Shown here one piece after another: positions 27,244-36,695 of a DNA stretch of 64,000 nt. Source of the stretch: Akkermansia muciniphila. Lineage in GTDB: Bacteria > Verrucomicrobiota > Verrucomicrobiia > Limisphaerales > SXTU01. The notes under the pieces are model-generated. The model was not told the origin of the DNA and did no database searches. It saw only the letters and a program-made list of their open reading frames with translations. Within the stretch, counting starts at the first letter, position 1; every line of letters starts with the position of its first letter. The stretch covers positions 1 through 64,000 of the forward strand of contig CAMCFN010000010.1 of NCBI GenBank assembly GCA_945874145.1. The letters are read 5' to 3'. The translations under genes and the position numbers were made by a program.

Positions 27244-27672
27244 TCACGCCTTCCGATCCCAGCGGAACTTGCGATCCGCTTCGGCGATGGGCTGATCGTT
27301 GATGCTCGCATAGCGCTTCGCCATGTAGCCGTGCTCGTCGAACGCCCAGTTCTCGTTGCCGTGGCTGCGCCACCATTGGCCGGTGCTGTCTTGCCATTCG
27401 TATTCGAAACGCACGGCGATGCGGTTGCCGGTAAAAGCCCAGAGCGTCTTCTTCAACCGGTAGTCGTGCTCCTTCGCCCACTTGCGCGTGAGGAAGGCGA
27501 CGACCTCGGCGCGGCCGTTCAGGAAGACATCCCGATTGCGCCACTCGGTGTCGGAGGTGTAGGCGAGCGACACGCGCTCGGGATCGCGGCTGTTCCAGGC
27601 GTCCTCGGCCAGCTGGACTTTTTGCCTGGCGGTTTCTTCGGTGAAGGGCGGGAGCGGCGGGCGTGGGTTCAT
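27244..27672 (-). CDS. DUF1348 / SnoaL-like (NTF2 fold) protein
   Basis: [44 protein letters not shown]...[26 protein letters not shown]. Confidence 0.85.
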   Translation of the reverse strand: MNPRPPLPPFTEETARQKVQLAEDAWNSRDPERVSLAYTSDTEWRNRDVFLNGRAEVVAFLTRKWAKEHDYRLKKTLWAFTGNRIAVRFEYEWQDSTGQWWRSHGNENWAFDEHGYMAKRYASINDQPIAEADRKFRWDRKA

Positions 27673-28274
27673 GATGTTTGGCGTTTGAGTTGGGATTCGA
27701 GTTCGGCAATGCGGGCTTTGAGTGGAGCGACGGCGCTTTCGATTTCGGCGGACGTGAAACGTGGCGTGATGAACTTAGGGCAGTTCCAATCATACGCCAA
27801 AACATCGATCACAAAGATGCGTTCCACCTTGGCCGCATGGCCGCCCGGTGGTGCACTCTTCGCGACGAGTTCGGGATGCTCGCGTGCATCCAGCACCTTG
27901 GCGTGGCCGAGGATTTTCAGCCGTTCACGCGCCGGGTAGTCCATGAGGAAGAGGCTCACACGATCAATCAACGCGAGGCTGCCGACGCTGATCATCTGAC
28001 GGTTGCCGCCGTGGTCGGCGAACATGAGCTCGTCTGGCCCGGTGACGCGGAGGAAGCCCTTCGCACCGCCGCGATGCTGGAGATATGGCCAGCCGTTTTC
28101 CGTGATCGTGGCCATGTAGAACGAGTCGCGCTGCGCGATGAACTCCGCCTCGCCAGCGGTCAAAGCATCGCGCTCCGGCACGGTATCGTAAGCGGGGTAA
28201 GTGCGTCCGTAGTATTGACGCTGGGCCTCGAACACGGCAGGCGTGAGCACGGTGTGCATGAAGCGGTCGGCCAT
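27669..28274 (-). CDS. Pyridoxamine 5'-phosphate oxidase family protein
   Basis: [58 protein letters not shown]; start [12 protein letters not shown]. Confidence 0.85.
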   Translation of the reverse strand: MADRFMHTVLTPAVFEAQRQYYGRTYPAYDTVPERDALTAGEAEFIAQRDSFYMATITENGWPYLQHRGGAKGFLRVTGPDELMFADHGGNRQMISVGSLALIDRVSLFLMDYPARERLKILGHAKVLDAREHPELVAKSAPPGGHAAKVERIFVIDVLAYDWNCPKFITPRFTSAEIESAVAPLKARIAELESQLKRQTS

Positions 28275-28299
28275 GGTCGAGGGGGGGGATAGTTTGCAA

Positions 28300-28743
28300 T
28301 CAGGCGACGCCGCCAAAACTGACGTAGTCGTCGAGATCGAGGTAGTCAAACGTGCTGCGCAAATCATCACGCGCCGGATTGAGACGCTTGATCTGGTCGG
28401 TGAACCACTCGCGCATTTCGACGTCGTTGAAGGCGGCGGTTTCCGTCCAGCCGGACCACTGCTCGATTTCCAGCGCGGTGCGTTTGAGCGGGGCGTGCTC
28501 ATTGACCCAGAGCAGCATGGCCCAGTCAGCCGCGCCGGTTTTCACCTGCGCCAGCAGCGCGTTGGGCGCAAGGCCGGTGAAGCGGAAGAAGTGCCCGTCG
28601 TTCGGGTTGTTGTATTTGTATTCGCCCGCGGTGCCGGCGATGACGGCGCGCGCCTTGTCGAGCAGGCGTGGCAGGATGGTGTATCCGCCGAGGCGGACGC
28701 GCGGGCTGCGGGGCGGATGTTGGCTGAGGTTCGGTGCGTTCAC
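28300..28743 (-). CDS. DUF5069 domain-containing protein
   Basis: RSPRVRLGGYTILPRLLDKARAVIAGTAGEYKYN...NDGHFFRFTGL...RDDLRSTFDYLDLDD. Confidence 0.75.
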   Translation of the reverse strand: MNAPNLSQHPPRSPRVRLGGYTILPRLLDKARAVIAGTAGEYKYNNPNDGHFFRFTGLAPNALLAQVKTGAADWAMLLWVNEHAPLKRTALEIEQWSGWTETAAFNDVEMREWFTDQIKRLNPARDDLRSTFDYLDLDDYVSFGGVA

Positions 28744-28802
28744 AGGGCACCACCCTGCGCGATGTGAGAAGATCCGGATAATGCCAGTTCGACATTGCGG
28801 TT

Positions 28803-29723
28803 ATGCCGAATGCACATAGCCTCAGCGTCATGGTCGACCGCATTCGCGCCCTGCTCACCGTGATCGAAGAAGGCAGCGTGAACCGCGCCGCCGTGCGGCT
28901 GCGGATCACCCAGCCCGCGCTCAGCCGTCAGATGCAGTCCTTGGAAGCCGAGATCGGCGGCAAACTGCTGGAGCGCCAGACGAGCGGCGTGAAGCCGACA
29001 GGACTCGGACACGCGATGGTCAAATCCATGCGCCCGCTCGCCGATGCCTACGACGCCGCGCTGGCCGAGTTGCGCCGACAGGCGCGCGGCGATCGCTCCG
29101 AGCTGCGCGTGGGCTATCTCATTTCCGCCGCGCAATCGGTGCTCACGCCCTCGCTGGCGCGGCTGCGCAAAACTCACCCTCAACTGAAACTCAAGCTGCA
29201 CGACCTCTCGCCACGCGAGCAGATCGACAAACTGCGCACAGGCGAGCTGGATGTCGCGCTCATCGGCCAGGAAGGCGCGCTCGCTGCACGTGAGTTTTAC
29301 AGCGCCAAGCTCGGTTCGCTCGGCGTGTGCGTGGCCGTCGCGGACAGCGATGAACTGGCTGCGCAAAAGAAACTCGCGCTCCGGGAGTTGAGGGGGCGCA
29401 GCTTCATCGGCATCGACGAAGATCAGATGCCGGGGCGCAATCAATGGATGTCGGCGCTAAGTAAAACAGCAGGCTTCAAGCCGCGCTTCGTCGTCATCGT
29501 CGATGGCATCACCAACGTGCTCTCGCTCGTCGCCTCGGAAAACGCCGTGACGCTGCTGCCCGCATATTTCCAGGAGTTCAGTCATCCGGGCGTGGTGTTC
29601 GTGCCGATCTCTGATGCCAGCGCGAAGTGGGATTTCATCGTGCTTTGGCAGCGCGGAAAGGTGCCCGCTAGCACGCGGGCGTTAGTGCACGAGCTCAAAG
29701 AATCCGCAGCTCGTTTTGCCTGA
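28803..29723 (+). CDS. LysR family transcriptional regulator
   Basis: LLTVIEEGSVNRAAVRLRITQPALSRQMQSLEAEIGGKLLERQTSGVKPTGLG wHTH; start may be the internal ATG at 28830. Confidence 0.92.
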   Translation: MPNAHSLSVMVDRIRALLTVIEEGSVNRAAVRLRITQPALSRQMQSLEAEIGGKLLERQTSGVKPTGLGHAMVKSMRPLADAYDAALAELRRQARGDRSELRVGYLISAAQSVLTPSLARLRKTHPQLKLKLHDLSPREQIDKLRTGELDVALIGQEGALAAREFYSAKLGSLGVCVAVADSDELAAQKKLALRELRGRSFIGIDEDQMPGRNQWMSALSKTAGFKPRFVVIVDGITNVLSLVASENAVTLLPAYFQEFSHPGVVFVPISDASAKWDFIVLWQRGKVPASTRALVHELKESAARFA

Positions 29724-30153
29724 GTCACACGCCGCCGAGCAGAGCGATTCGCAGGCCGCCGCAGAATTGCTCCCACTGGTCGATGCGGAGTTTGCGCCGA
29801 CTCGCCGCGCACCAGATGTCGCAGGAGGCCGATCACCACACCTTCCAACCCACCGCGCTCGGCCACGAAGCATGGTTGCGGCTCGTAATCGACGACAGGC
29901 AGCACCAGTTCGGCATCGCGCCCATCTCTTCGCCGATGCCACCGAAGCCATGCGCGCATCCTCGCGGACCATGCGCGTGAACGCGACGTTGGATAAACTG
30001 GCCAGACTGGACGCGACGGAGGCGGAAGTGGTGAAGCGGCGACTATTCGTTAGCCTGAAGCAGGGCGAAATCGCCGGCGCGTTGGGCCTGTCGGAGAAGA
30101 CCGTCCAGCGCCACAGGGCGCACGCGAAGGCGTGCGCTTTACACGCGGGTTAG
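29716..30153 (+). pseudogene. Frameshifted/degraded ECF (TIGR02999-like) RNA polymerase sigma factor
   Basis: Sigma-70 motifs split over + frames: SDSQAAAELLPLV | MRSLRRLAAHQMSQEADHHTFQPTALGHEAWLRLV | RHRAHLFADATEAMRASSRTMRVNATLDKLARLDATEAEVVKRRLFVSLKQGEIAGALGLSEKTVQRHRAHAK. Confidence 0.85.
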
Positions 30154-30181
30154 GCCGCAGCCCGGCAAGGGGGAGCGGCTG

Positions 30182-30391
30182 CTACAACTCGTTCTCCTTG
30201 TCCTCGTAGAATAGCCGGTAAGCCCGGTCATAATCCGCCTCGGGCACGAGCACGTTCGCCTCGCGATTCAGGTCACCGTCGTCCGGCAGCGATGGGTCCA
30301 CGAACTCCTGCACCGCCGCGATGCCGTGCTTCTCCAGCATCATCACGAGCATCTCGGTGTTGATGACCGGGCCGGTGTAGAAGTGCTTCAT
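30182..30391 (-). CDS. Small DUF2007-like protein (69 aa)
   Basis: MKHFYTGPVINTEMLVMMLEKHGIAAVQEFVDPSLPDDGDLNREANVLVPEADYDRAYRLFYEDKENEL; start overlaps the stop of the glycerate kinase. Confidence 0.7.
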   Translation of the reverse strand: MKHFYTGPVINTEMLVMMLEKHGIAAVQEFVDPSLPDDGDLNREANVLVPEADYDRAYRLFYEDKENEL

Positions 30392-31500
30392 GGCAGGTTG
30401 CTGGCGACCTGTTCTGCCAGCGTTGCCAGCCACTTCGCCGCCTCCGCCTTCGCCTGCTCGGGTGACGTGAGTTGCGTCAGACCGCTTGCGGATTGAAAGA
30501 GTTTCCGCAGCGCCGCCTCGTCCTGCACCACGCCGCCGAGGCCGAGACACGGCAGTTTGCGCGCGCGACAGCGCACGGCGATTTCGCCCGGGCCCTTGCC
30601 CATCAGGGACGAGCGGTCCAAGGAACCTTCGCCGGTGATAACCAAGTCCGCCGCGCGCAAATGCTCCTCCAGCTTCGCGTGTCGAGCGATGAGGGCAAAG
30701 CCCGGCTGCAACTTCGCGCCCGCAAACGCGCACAACCCGAAGCCCAGCCCGCCCGCCGCGCCCGTGCCCGGCAGGCCCGCGAGATCGCGGCCGAGCTGCG
30801 CCTTCACCGTGTTTGCCAGCTGGCGCAGCGCGCGTTCGGCGCTGGGGAATTCCTCCGGGCGCAGGCCCTTCTGCGGGCCATACACGCGTGAGCAGCCGCG
30901 CGCACCGAGCAGCTTGTTCTGCACGTCCACGGCGACGATGAGCTGCGGGAAGAGCTTGCGACGGCGAGGGGCGACCAAGCGGTGCAACTGTTGCAGGTGC
31001 GTCCAGCGGAACAGCTCTTCCTGACGCCCGTTGAAGAACTGCCAGCCCAAGCCGCGTGCCAACCCTGCCCCGCCGTCATTCGTCGCGCTGCCGCCGATGC
31101 CCACGAAACAGCGCCGCGCGCCTTTCTTCGCCGCCGCTTGCAACACGGCGGCCAGCCCCAAGGTGTCGAGCTGAAACGGGTGGAACTGCTTCGGCGGCAG
31201 CATCGCCAGCCCGATGATGTTCGCGGACTCGACGATGGCGGTCTTGGATTTCGCATCCCACCACCACACGCCTTCGAGCGGGCGATGCGCGGCGTCCACC
31301 GTGCGGACCTTCTGAAGTTTGGCTCCGAGCGCCGCGCTGAGGATCTCCCCGAAGCCGTCGCCGCCGTCGCTGATGGGCAGCAGCGTGAGGCGATCCGTGG
31401 GCCGGGCCTTGCACCAGCCGGCCGCGATGGCCTCGGCGGCAGCGTGAGCGGTGAGGGTGCCTTTGAACTTGTCCGGCGCAATCAGAACGCGAAGTGACAT
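30388..31500 (-). CDS. Glycerate kinase
   Basis: RVLIAPDKFKGTLTAHAAAEAIAAGW...PISDGGDGFGEIL...FVGIGGSATNDGGAGLARGLG...TGEGSLDRSSLMGKGPGEIA. Confidence 0.93.
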   Translation of the reverse strand: MSLRVLIAPDKFKGTLTAHAAAEAIAAGWCKARPTDRLTLLPISDGGDGFGEILSAALGAKLQKVRTVDAAHRPLEGVWWWDAKSKTAIVESANIIGLAMLPPKQFHPFQLDTLGLAAVLQAAAKKGARRCFVGIGGSATNDGGAGLARGLGWQFFNGRQEELFRWTHLQQLHRLVAPRRRKLFPQLIVAVDVQNKLLGARGCSRVYGPQKGLRPEEFPSAERALRQLANTVKAQLGRDLAGLPGTGAAGGLGFGLCAFAGAKLQPGFALIARHAKLEEHLRAADLVITGEGSLDRSSLMGKGPGEIAVRCRARKLPCLGLGGVVQDEAALRKLFQSASGLTQLTSPEQAKAEAAKWLATLAEQVASNLP

Positions 31501-31570
31501 GGCGGCAGCTTAGTGGTGGAGGCGCGCGTTGTCAGCCGCGCTATGCAACTCGTCTAGGTAAGGCCTCAAG

Positions 31571-31599
31571 TTGACAACCAGCAGCTAGAGGCTTCTAGT
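31571..31599 (+). promoter_or_regulatory. Weak sigma70-like promoter candidate
   Basis: TTGACA (31571-31576), 17-nt spacer, TCTAGT. Confidence 0.25.
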
Positions 31600-31623
31600 G
31601 CCCAAAATTCAACCCAACACAAC

Positions 31624-32382
31624 TTGAAACCTCTCCGCCTCCTGTGCCTGTCCGCCCTACTCGTTCTGGGAAGTTCCACCGCCGTTGCTCAACTGGGCGG
31701 TGGTGGCCTGGGCAACCTGCCCGGCGCTGAATTCGGAGCCGTGTTGACCCGGTTCTTGGGTGAACACAGCGCCTTCACGGCGTCAGTTAATTTGGGCACC
31801 AAGAGTGAACAGGGTGCCATGGTGCTGGTTCCGGCCAAACTGACTTACCTCGGTGGGCAGGCTCGCTTTGAGATTGATGTCTCAAAAGTGGAGGGCGGCC
31901 GCATGTCGCCGCTGGTAGCCGAGCAAATCAAGGCGGTGGGCATGGCCGAAGTGGTGCTGATCACGCGTCCAGACAAGAAGCTTTCCTACATGCAATATCC
32001 GGGCCTCAAGGCTTACGCCGAAATCCCTTTGCGGGATGAGAACAATCCCGAGACCGCCAAGAAGTCGAAGGTGGAGAAAACCAAGCTGGGCGAGGAAACG
32101 CTGGCTGGTTACGCGTGTATCAAGCATCTGGTGGTGGTCACCGATGAGCAGGGGAAGACTTCCGAGGGCACCACCTGGAACGCCCGAGACCTCGGAGGAT
32201 TTCCGATCGTGATCGAGACTTCCCAGAAAGGTTCAAAAGTGACCCTCCTGTTCTCGGACGTTAAGTTCGGCAACCCGCCCAGCTCCGCGTTCGAGCCGGC
32301 GAAGGACTACCAGAAATACGACGACGTGAAGACGATGATGCGCGAGGCGATGATGAAGCTCCTGGGCGGCGTGCCCAAGTAA
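31624..32382 (+). CDS. Secreted protein of unknown function (DUF4412-like)
   Basis: TTG start; signal peptide; GYACIKHLVVVTDEQGKTSEGTTWNARDLGGFPIVIETSQKGSKVTLLFSDVKFGNPPSSAFEPAKDYQKYDD. Confidence 0.65.
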   Translation: MKPLRLLCLSALLVLGSSTAVAQLGGGGLGNLPGAEFGAVLTRFLGEHSAFTASVNLGTKSEQGAMVLVPAKLTYLGGQARFEIDVSKVEGGRMSPLVAEQIKAVGMAEVVLITRPDKKLSYMQYPGLKAYAEIPLRDENNPETAKKSKVEKTKLGEETLAGYACIKHLVVVTDEQGKTSEGTTWNARDLGGFPIVIETSQKGSKVTLLFSDVKFGNPPSSAFEPAKDYQKYDDVKTMMREAMMKLLGGVPK

Positions 32383-32588
32383 GGGTCCAGCCGGATGTTT
32401 CCGGCGCGATAAGCGGCAGGCGACTGGTGAGCCAAGAGCGGCGTTATTGGCCGGGTGGCCAGCACGAAGATTTGCATTCGCCAAGGTTTCGCCCTGCAAG
32501 GGCTGACTTGGTGCGGAGCCGCCGGAACAAAGACTTGTCAACCGAGGGAACCGTGGCACTTTACGCCCACGGAACTAACCTGACTGCC

Positions 32589-32927
32589 ATGAACAAACCC
32601 AAAATTGTAGCTTACCTGAAACCTTCCTGCGGCTGGAGCATGGGCGTGCGCGCCGTGATGAAGAAATACGATCTGCCCTTCGAGGATCGCGACATCATCA
32701 ACGACCCGGCCCAGCGCCAGGAAATGATCCAGAAGAGCGGCCAGATGCTCAGCCCCTGCGTTGAAATCGACGGACACATGCTCCCCGACATCAGCGGCGA
32801 AGAAGTGGAGGCCTACATGCTCGCCAACGGCCTGACCCAGCCGAACACCCGGCTGCCCGAAGCCCCAACCAACCAGCCGTGCGCCCACGAGATGCCGGCC
32901 GGTGCGCCGATGGCGTTCAAGCGCTGA
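32589..32927 (+). CDS. Glutaredoxin-family protein with CGWS motif
   Basis: KIVAYLKPSCGWSMGVRAVMKKYDLPFEDRDIINDPAQRQEMIQKSGQMLSPCVEIDGHMLPDISGEEVEAYM. Confidence 0.8.
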   Translation: MNKPKIVAYLKPSCGWSMGVRAVMKKYDLPFEDRDIINDPAQRQEMIQKSGQMLSPCVEIDGHMLPDISGEEVEAYMLANGLTQPNTRLPEAPTNQPCAHEMPAGAPMAFKR

Positions 32928-32950
32928 GACAAACTCTCGACCCCCTCCCA

Positions 32951-32985
32951 GCCGCCGACCGCGAGATCGGCGGCCTTTTCTTTTT
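32951..32985 (+). terminator. Rho-independent terminator
   Basis: GCCGCCGA-CCGCGAGA-TCGGCGGC followed by CTTTTCTTTTT, just downstream of the glutaredoxin gene. Confidence 0.8.
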
Positions 32986-33013
32986 CATCTCCAACGCGAG
33001 GGAGGACAGCCGC

Positions 33014-35050
33014 CTACTCGTCATCCTTCGACACTTGGAACAGATCGCCCGCCTGGGTGAGCTGATCGCTGCTGCCGAGCAAGAGCAGTTTGTCCCCCGC
33101 ACGAATCTCCTCATCTGGACCGGGATTGACGTGGTTTTCGCCGTTGCGCTCGATGCCCACCACGCTGGCGCCGGTGCGGCTCCGCAGTTCCAGCTCGCGG
33201 ATCAGCTTGCCGACGACAGGTGAGTGCGGCTCCACCAACACCACGCGCAGTTGGGCATGGGAAAGCAGCCGGAAAAACTGCGTCGTGCTTTCCGGTCGCG
33301 TGGGGGGTGGCCGGTCGAAGGTCTCGATCAGGGCGACTTGCGCCTTGGAATGCCATTTCACAAACGCCCGCCACCACCCCCACATCACCAGCGCAACGAT
33401 GACCACCAGCACCATCAGCACCTCTCGCGGCGGGAGCAGCGGCGCGCTCAATGCCAGCACCAGCAAAGCCAGTGCCACGGCCCCCGCCAGAGGAATGGCT
33501 TGGGCGATGACGGCCCGGATGCTGGCCGTGCTTTCTCCGGCCGCCGCCGGCCGCACACTCACCTCGGCCAGCAGCAGCCCCAGCGCCTGAAGCTTGCGGA
33601 AGGTGGCAATGAGCAGCGGCAAGGCCAGCACGGTCGCCGCCAGCCATAAGATGGCGTGCAGGCCGATTTCCCCGCCGGGCAGGCCCGGCAGCCAGGCCGG
33701 CCGGCGCTGAGCGAGGAACGCCGCCACGATATAAATGGCGGCCGTCAGCGCGAGGTTGAGCCCCATCTGCCAAAACCACTTGCGCACCATACGACCCACA
33801 AATCCTGAGCGGCGTCCCTCGCGCAGCCGGCCCAGCCATTCGGTGTAGAGCTCCAGATAATTGGTGAGCGCGCGGGGCGCGTGCCGGCTCCACCATGCGA
33901 CCAGATCGTCCGACCGGCGCAACCGTATGGGCGTGGCGAACGCGGTGAGCACGGAGACGGCCACCGCGATGGGATAAAGAAAGTCGCTCGTGACCTTGAG
34001 CTGCAACCCTAGCGCGGCGATGATGAAGGAGAACTCGCCAATCTGCCCCAGGCCGTTGCCCACGCGCATCGAGGTCCAGGTGCTATTCCCGGCGATGAAC
34101 GTGCCAAACGCGCAGGCCACCGACTTGCCGAGCACCACCGCCAGCGTCACGACCAAAATTGGCAACCAATGCCTCGCCAGCATCTGGGGATCGATCAGCA
34201 GGCCGATGGCGACGAAAAAGACCGCGCAAAACAAATCGCGCAGGGCACTTGTGAGAATCTCAATCCGGCCAATCTCCCGCGCTTCTGCCACCACGGCCCC
34301 GATGATGAACGCCCCCAGCGCCACACTGTAGCCGAGCTTCAGCGCCAGCAAGGACACGCCAAAACAAAGCCCCAGCACGGTCACCAGCAGCACCTCGTTG
34401 CTGCGAAACTTCGCCACCCAGCCAATCAGCTTTGGCACCGCCAGCAGCCCCAGCACCACGGCCACCACCAGAAAAATCGCCAGCCGCCCCAGCGTGTCCG
34501 CCACCTGCCCGGCCTGCAGTCCCCCAGTCATGGCGATGCCGGAGAGCAGCGCCAGCAGCACGATGGCCAAGATGTCCTCTACAATCAAAATCCCGAAGAT
34601 GAGCTGGGCAAACGGCTCCTTCTGCTGCCCGCTTTCCTGCAAGGCCTTCACGATGATGGTGGTCGAGGAAATCGAGATCATCGCCCCCAGAAAAAGCGAG
34701 TCCATCCGTGACCAGCCAAACCACTGACCAATCTGGTAGCCCACGAGGATCATCAGCACGATTTCCAGCGGGGCGGCAATCAGCGCCGTCAAGCCGACCT
34801 TGCGCAGCCGCCGGAAGCTGAACTCCAGCCCGAGCGAAAACATGAGGAAAACGATGCCCAGCTCGGACAGCGTCTTGATCGTGCCTTGATCCGAAACCAG
34901 CGGCCGGGGCAGCAGGTGCGGCCCGATCAGCACTCCCGCGAGAATGTAGCCCAGCACGACCGGCAGCCGGAGCTGGTGGAACAGCACCGTCACCAGTCCC
35001 GCCGCCATCAACACGATGGCCAGATCTTGAAGGAAGGTCGCGCTGTGCAT
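33014..35050 (-). CDS. Monovalent cation:proton antiporter (CPA2/Kef-like) with C-terminal TrkA-C domain
   Basis: Multi-TM GYILAGVLIGPHLLPRPLVSDQGTIKTLSELGIVFLMFSLGLEFSFRRL; C-terminal VGKLIRELELRSRTGASVVGIERNGENHVNPGPDEEIRAGDKLLLLGSSDQL. Confidence 0.92.
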   Translation of the reverse strand: MHSATFLQDLAIVLMAAGLVTVLFHQLRLPVVLGYILAGVLIGPHLLPRPLVSDQGTIKTLSELGIVFLMFSLGLEFSFRRLRKVGLTALIAAPLEIVLMILVGYQIGQWFGWSRMDSLFLGAMISISSTTIIVKALQESGQQKEPFAQLIFGILIVEDILAIVLLALLSGIAMTGGLQAGQVADTLGRLAIFLVVAVVLGLLAVPKLIGWVAKFRSNEVLLVTVLGLCFGVSLLALKLGYSVALGAFIIGAVVAEAREIGRIEILTSALRDLFCAVFFVAIGLLIDPQMLARHWLPILVVTLAVVLGKSVACAFGTFIAGNSTWTSMRVGNGLGQIGEFSFIIAALGLQLKVTSDFLYPIAVAVSVLTAFATPIRLRRSDDLVAWWSRHAPRALTNYLELYTEWLGRLREGRRSGFVGRMVRKWFWQMGLNLALTAAIYIVAAFLAQRRPAWLPGLPGGEIGLHAILWLAATVLALPLLIATFRKLQALGLLLAEVSVRPAAAGESTASIRAVIAQAIPLAGAVALALLVLALSAPLLPPREVLMVLVVIVALVMWGWWRAFVKWHSKAQVALIETFDRPPPTRPESTTQFFRLLSHAQLRVVLVEPHSPVVGKLIRELELRSRTGASVVGIERNGENHVNPGPDEEIRAGDKLLLLGSSDQLTQAGDLFQVSKDDE

Positions 35051-35180
35051 GGTCCCGTGGTAATCGCGCCGGCCGGCAGCACCGCCCCCGGCTGACACCC
35101 AGCTTCTCTACGGCCGCCCTCGGCGCGTGGCAAGTTTCCTCCCTCCGCCGGCCGGCAAGCTCCGCTCGGCGGGTTGCCGG

Positions 35181-35744
35181 TTAGAACTGCACCTTCGGCG
35201 CGTCCTTCTCCGCTAGCGGCGTCTCGAAGAATGGCTCTTCCTTGAAGCCCAGCATTCCGGCAATAAGCACGGCCGGAAACGTTTGGATGCCGGTGTTCAA
35301 TTTAGTCACCGCGTCATTGTAAGCCTGGCGGGCGAACGCAATGCGGTCCTCCGTGCCGGTCAGCTCGCCCTGAAGCGAGGTGAAGTTCGAGTTCGCCTTC
35401 AGATCCGGATACGCCTCCGAAACGACGAGCAGCCGCGCCAGAGCGGAGCTGACCTCGCCCTCCGCCTTGATCTTGTCTGCGGGCGTCGTCGCGCTGGTGG
35501 CCCGGGCGCGGGCGGCGATGACGCGTTCCAAGGTCTCGGACTCGTGCTTGGCGTAGCCTTTGACCGTCGCGACGAGGTTGGGGATTAGATCGTGGCGGCG
35601 CTTGAGCTGCACATCGATCTGCGCCCACGCGTTCTTCACCGCCTGCCGCAGGCCGACGAGGCCGTTGTAGATGCCGACGCCCCACAGGCCGACGACGACG
35701 AGCATCGCAACCACCACCCCGAGGAAGATCAGAAACGGAATCAT
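35181..35744 (-). CDS. lemA: LemA family protein
   Basis: YNGLVGLRQAVKNAWAQIDVQLKRRHDLIPNLVATVKGYAKHESETLERVIAAR...AYNDAVTKLNTGIQTFPAVLIA. Confidence 0.95.
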   Translation of the reverse strand: MIPFLIFLGVVVAMLVVVGLWGVGIYNGLVGLRQAVKNAWAQIDVQLKRRHDLIPNLVATVKGYAKHESETLERVIAARARATSATTPADKIKAEGEVSSALARLLVVSEAYPDLKANSNFTSLQGELTGTEDRIAFARQAYNDAVTKLNTGIQTFPAVLIAGMLGFKEEPFFETPLAEKDAPKVQF

Positions 35745-35829
35745 GGCGCGACCCTAGCAGCCGCAGGCACCTTGGCAATGGCGCGGAAGCTACAAGCCCG
35801 CGCGGAGATTGTAGCCTGGTCAAACTTTC

Positions 35830-35856
35830 TGCCGGCGGCGGCAAGCCGCCGGCACA
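35830..35856. repeat. GC-rich hairpin repeat
   Basis: gccggcggcggcaagccgccggc perfect-stem palindrome between two minus-strand genes. Confidence 0.5.
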
Positions 35857-35875
35857 GACGCGACGGTGTGTCGCC

Positions 35876-36604
35876 TTACCGAGTCGGGGGCTTCTCCGCC
35901 ACGTTGATACTCATCACGCCACCGAGGAAGTTCACGATGTGCGCATCCGCCGCGCCGAGGGTGCGCAGTTGCTCGTCCACGCCGCGTTGCGCGGGATAGT
36001 GCTGAAGTGATTCGAGGATGTAGGCGTAGGCTTCCGCATTCTTGCAAAAAAGCCGACCAAACACCGGAACCGCGAACCGCAAATAGGCGAAGTAAGCCAT
36101 GCGCCAAGTCGCGTTGTCCGGCTTGCCGAAATCCAGCACCAGGAGTCGCCCGCCCGGCTTGAGCACGCGCCACATCTCGCGCAAACCCGCCGCCACATTC
36201 GCGAGATTTCGAAGCCCATAGCTGATGGTCACTACCTCAAAGTGCTCGTCGGGAAACGGCAGGTGCAAAGCGTCGCCTTGGAGGAACACCGGGCGCGCAG
36301 GCGCGCCAACTTTTGCCTTCCGCGCCGCCGCAACCGCGAGCATCGGCGCGCTGAAATCCACCCCCGTGGTGCGTGCGCCGGCGGCGGCCAGGGCAAAGGC
36401 CACGTCTCCCGTGCCACAACACAAATCCAGTGCCGTGTCACCCGGCTGGACGGCCGCGAACTGGAGCAGCCGACGCTTCCACCAGCGATGCAGGCCGAAG
36501 CTTTGCAGGTCGTTGATGAGATCGTAGCGCGGTGCAATCGCAGCGAAGAGGTCGTTGACCCGCTCCGCGCGCTGCTCGCCCGCCTCATAAAACCGGTTGC
36601 CCAT
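35876..36604 (-). CDS. ubiE: UbiE/MenG-type methyltransferase
   Basis: FAAIAPRYDLINDLQSFGLHRWWKRRLL; ALDLCCGTGDVAFALA; VTISYGLRNLANVAAGLREMWRVLKPGGRLLVLDFGKP. Confidence 0.9.
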   Translation of the reverse strand: MGNRFYEAGEQRAERVNDLFAAIAPRYDLINDLQSFGLHRWWKRRLLQFAAVQPGDTALDLCCGTGDVAFALAAAGARTTGVDFSAPMLAVAAARKAKVGAPARPVFLQGDALHLPFPDEHFEVVTISYGLRNLANVAAGLREMWRVLKPGGRLLVLDFGKPDNATWRMAYFAYLRFAVPVFGRLFCKNAEAYAYILESLQHYPAQRGVDEQLRTLGAADAHIVNFLGGVMSINVAEKPPTR

Positions 36605-36695
36605 TGGCCTTGAGGCTAGCCGTGGAAGCGCGGTGTCAGAAGCGGAAATTCACAACGGCTTGTGCGGGCCGGGGCGGCTCGCTAGGTTGCCCCTC

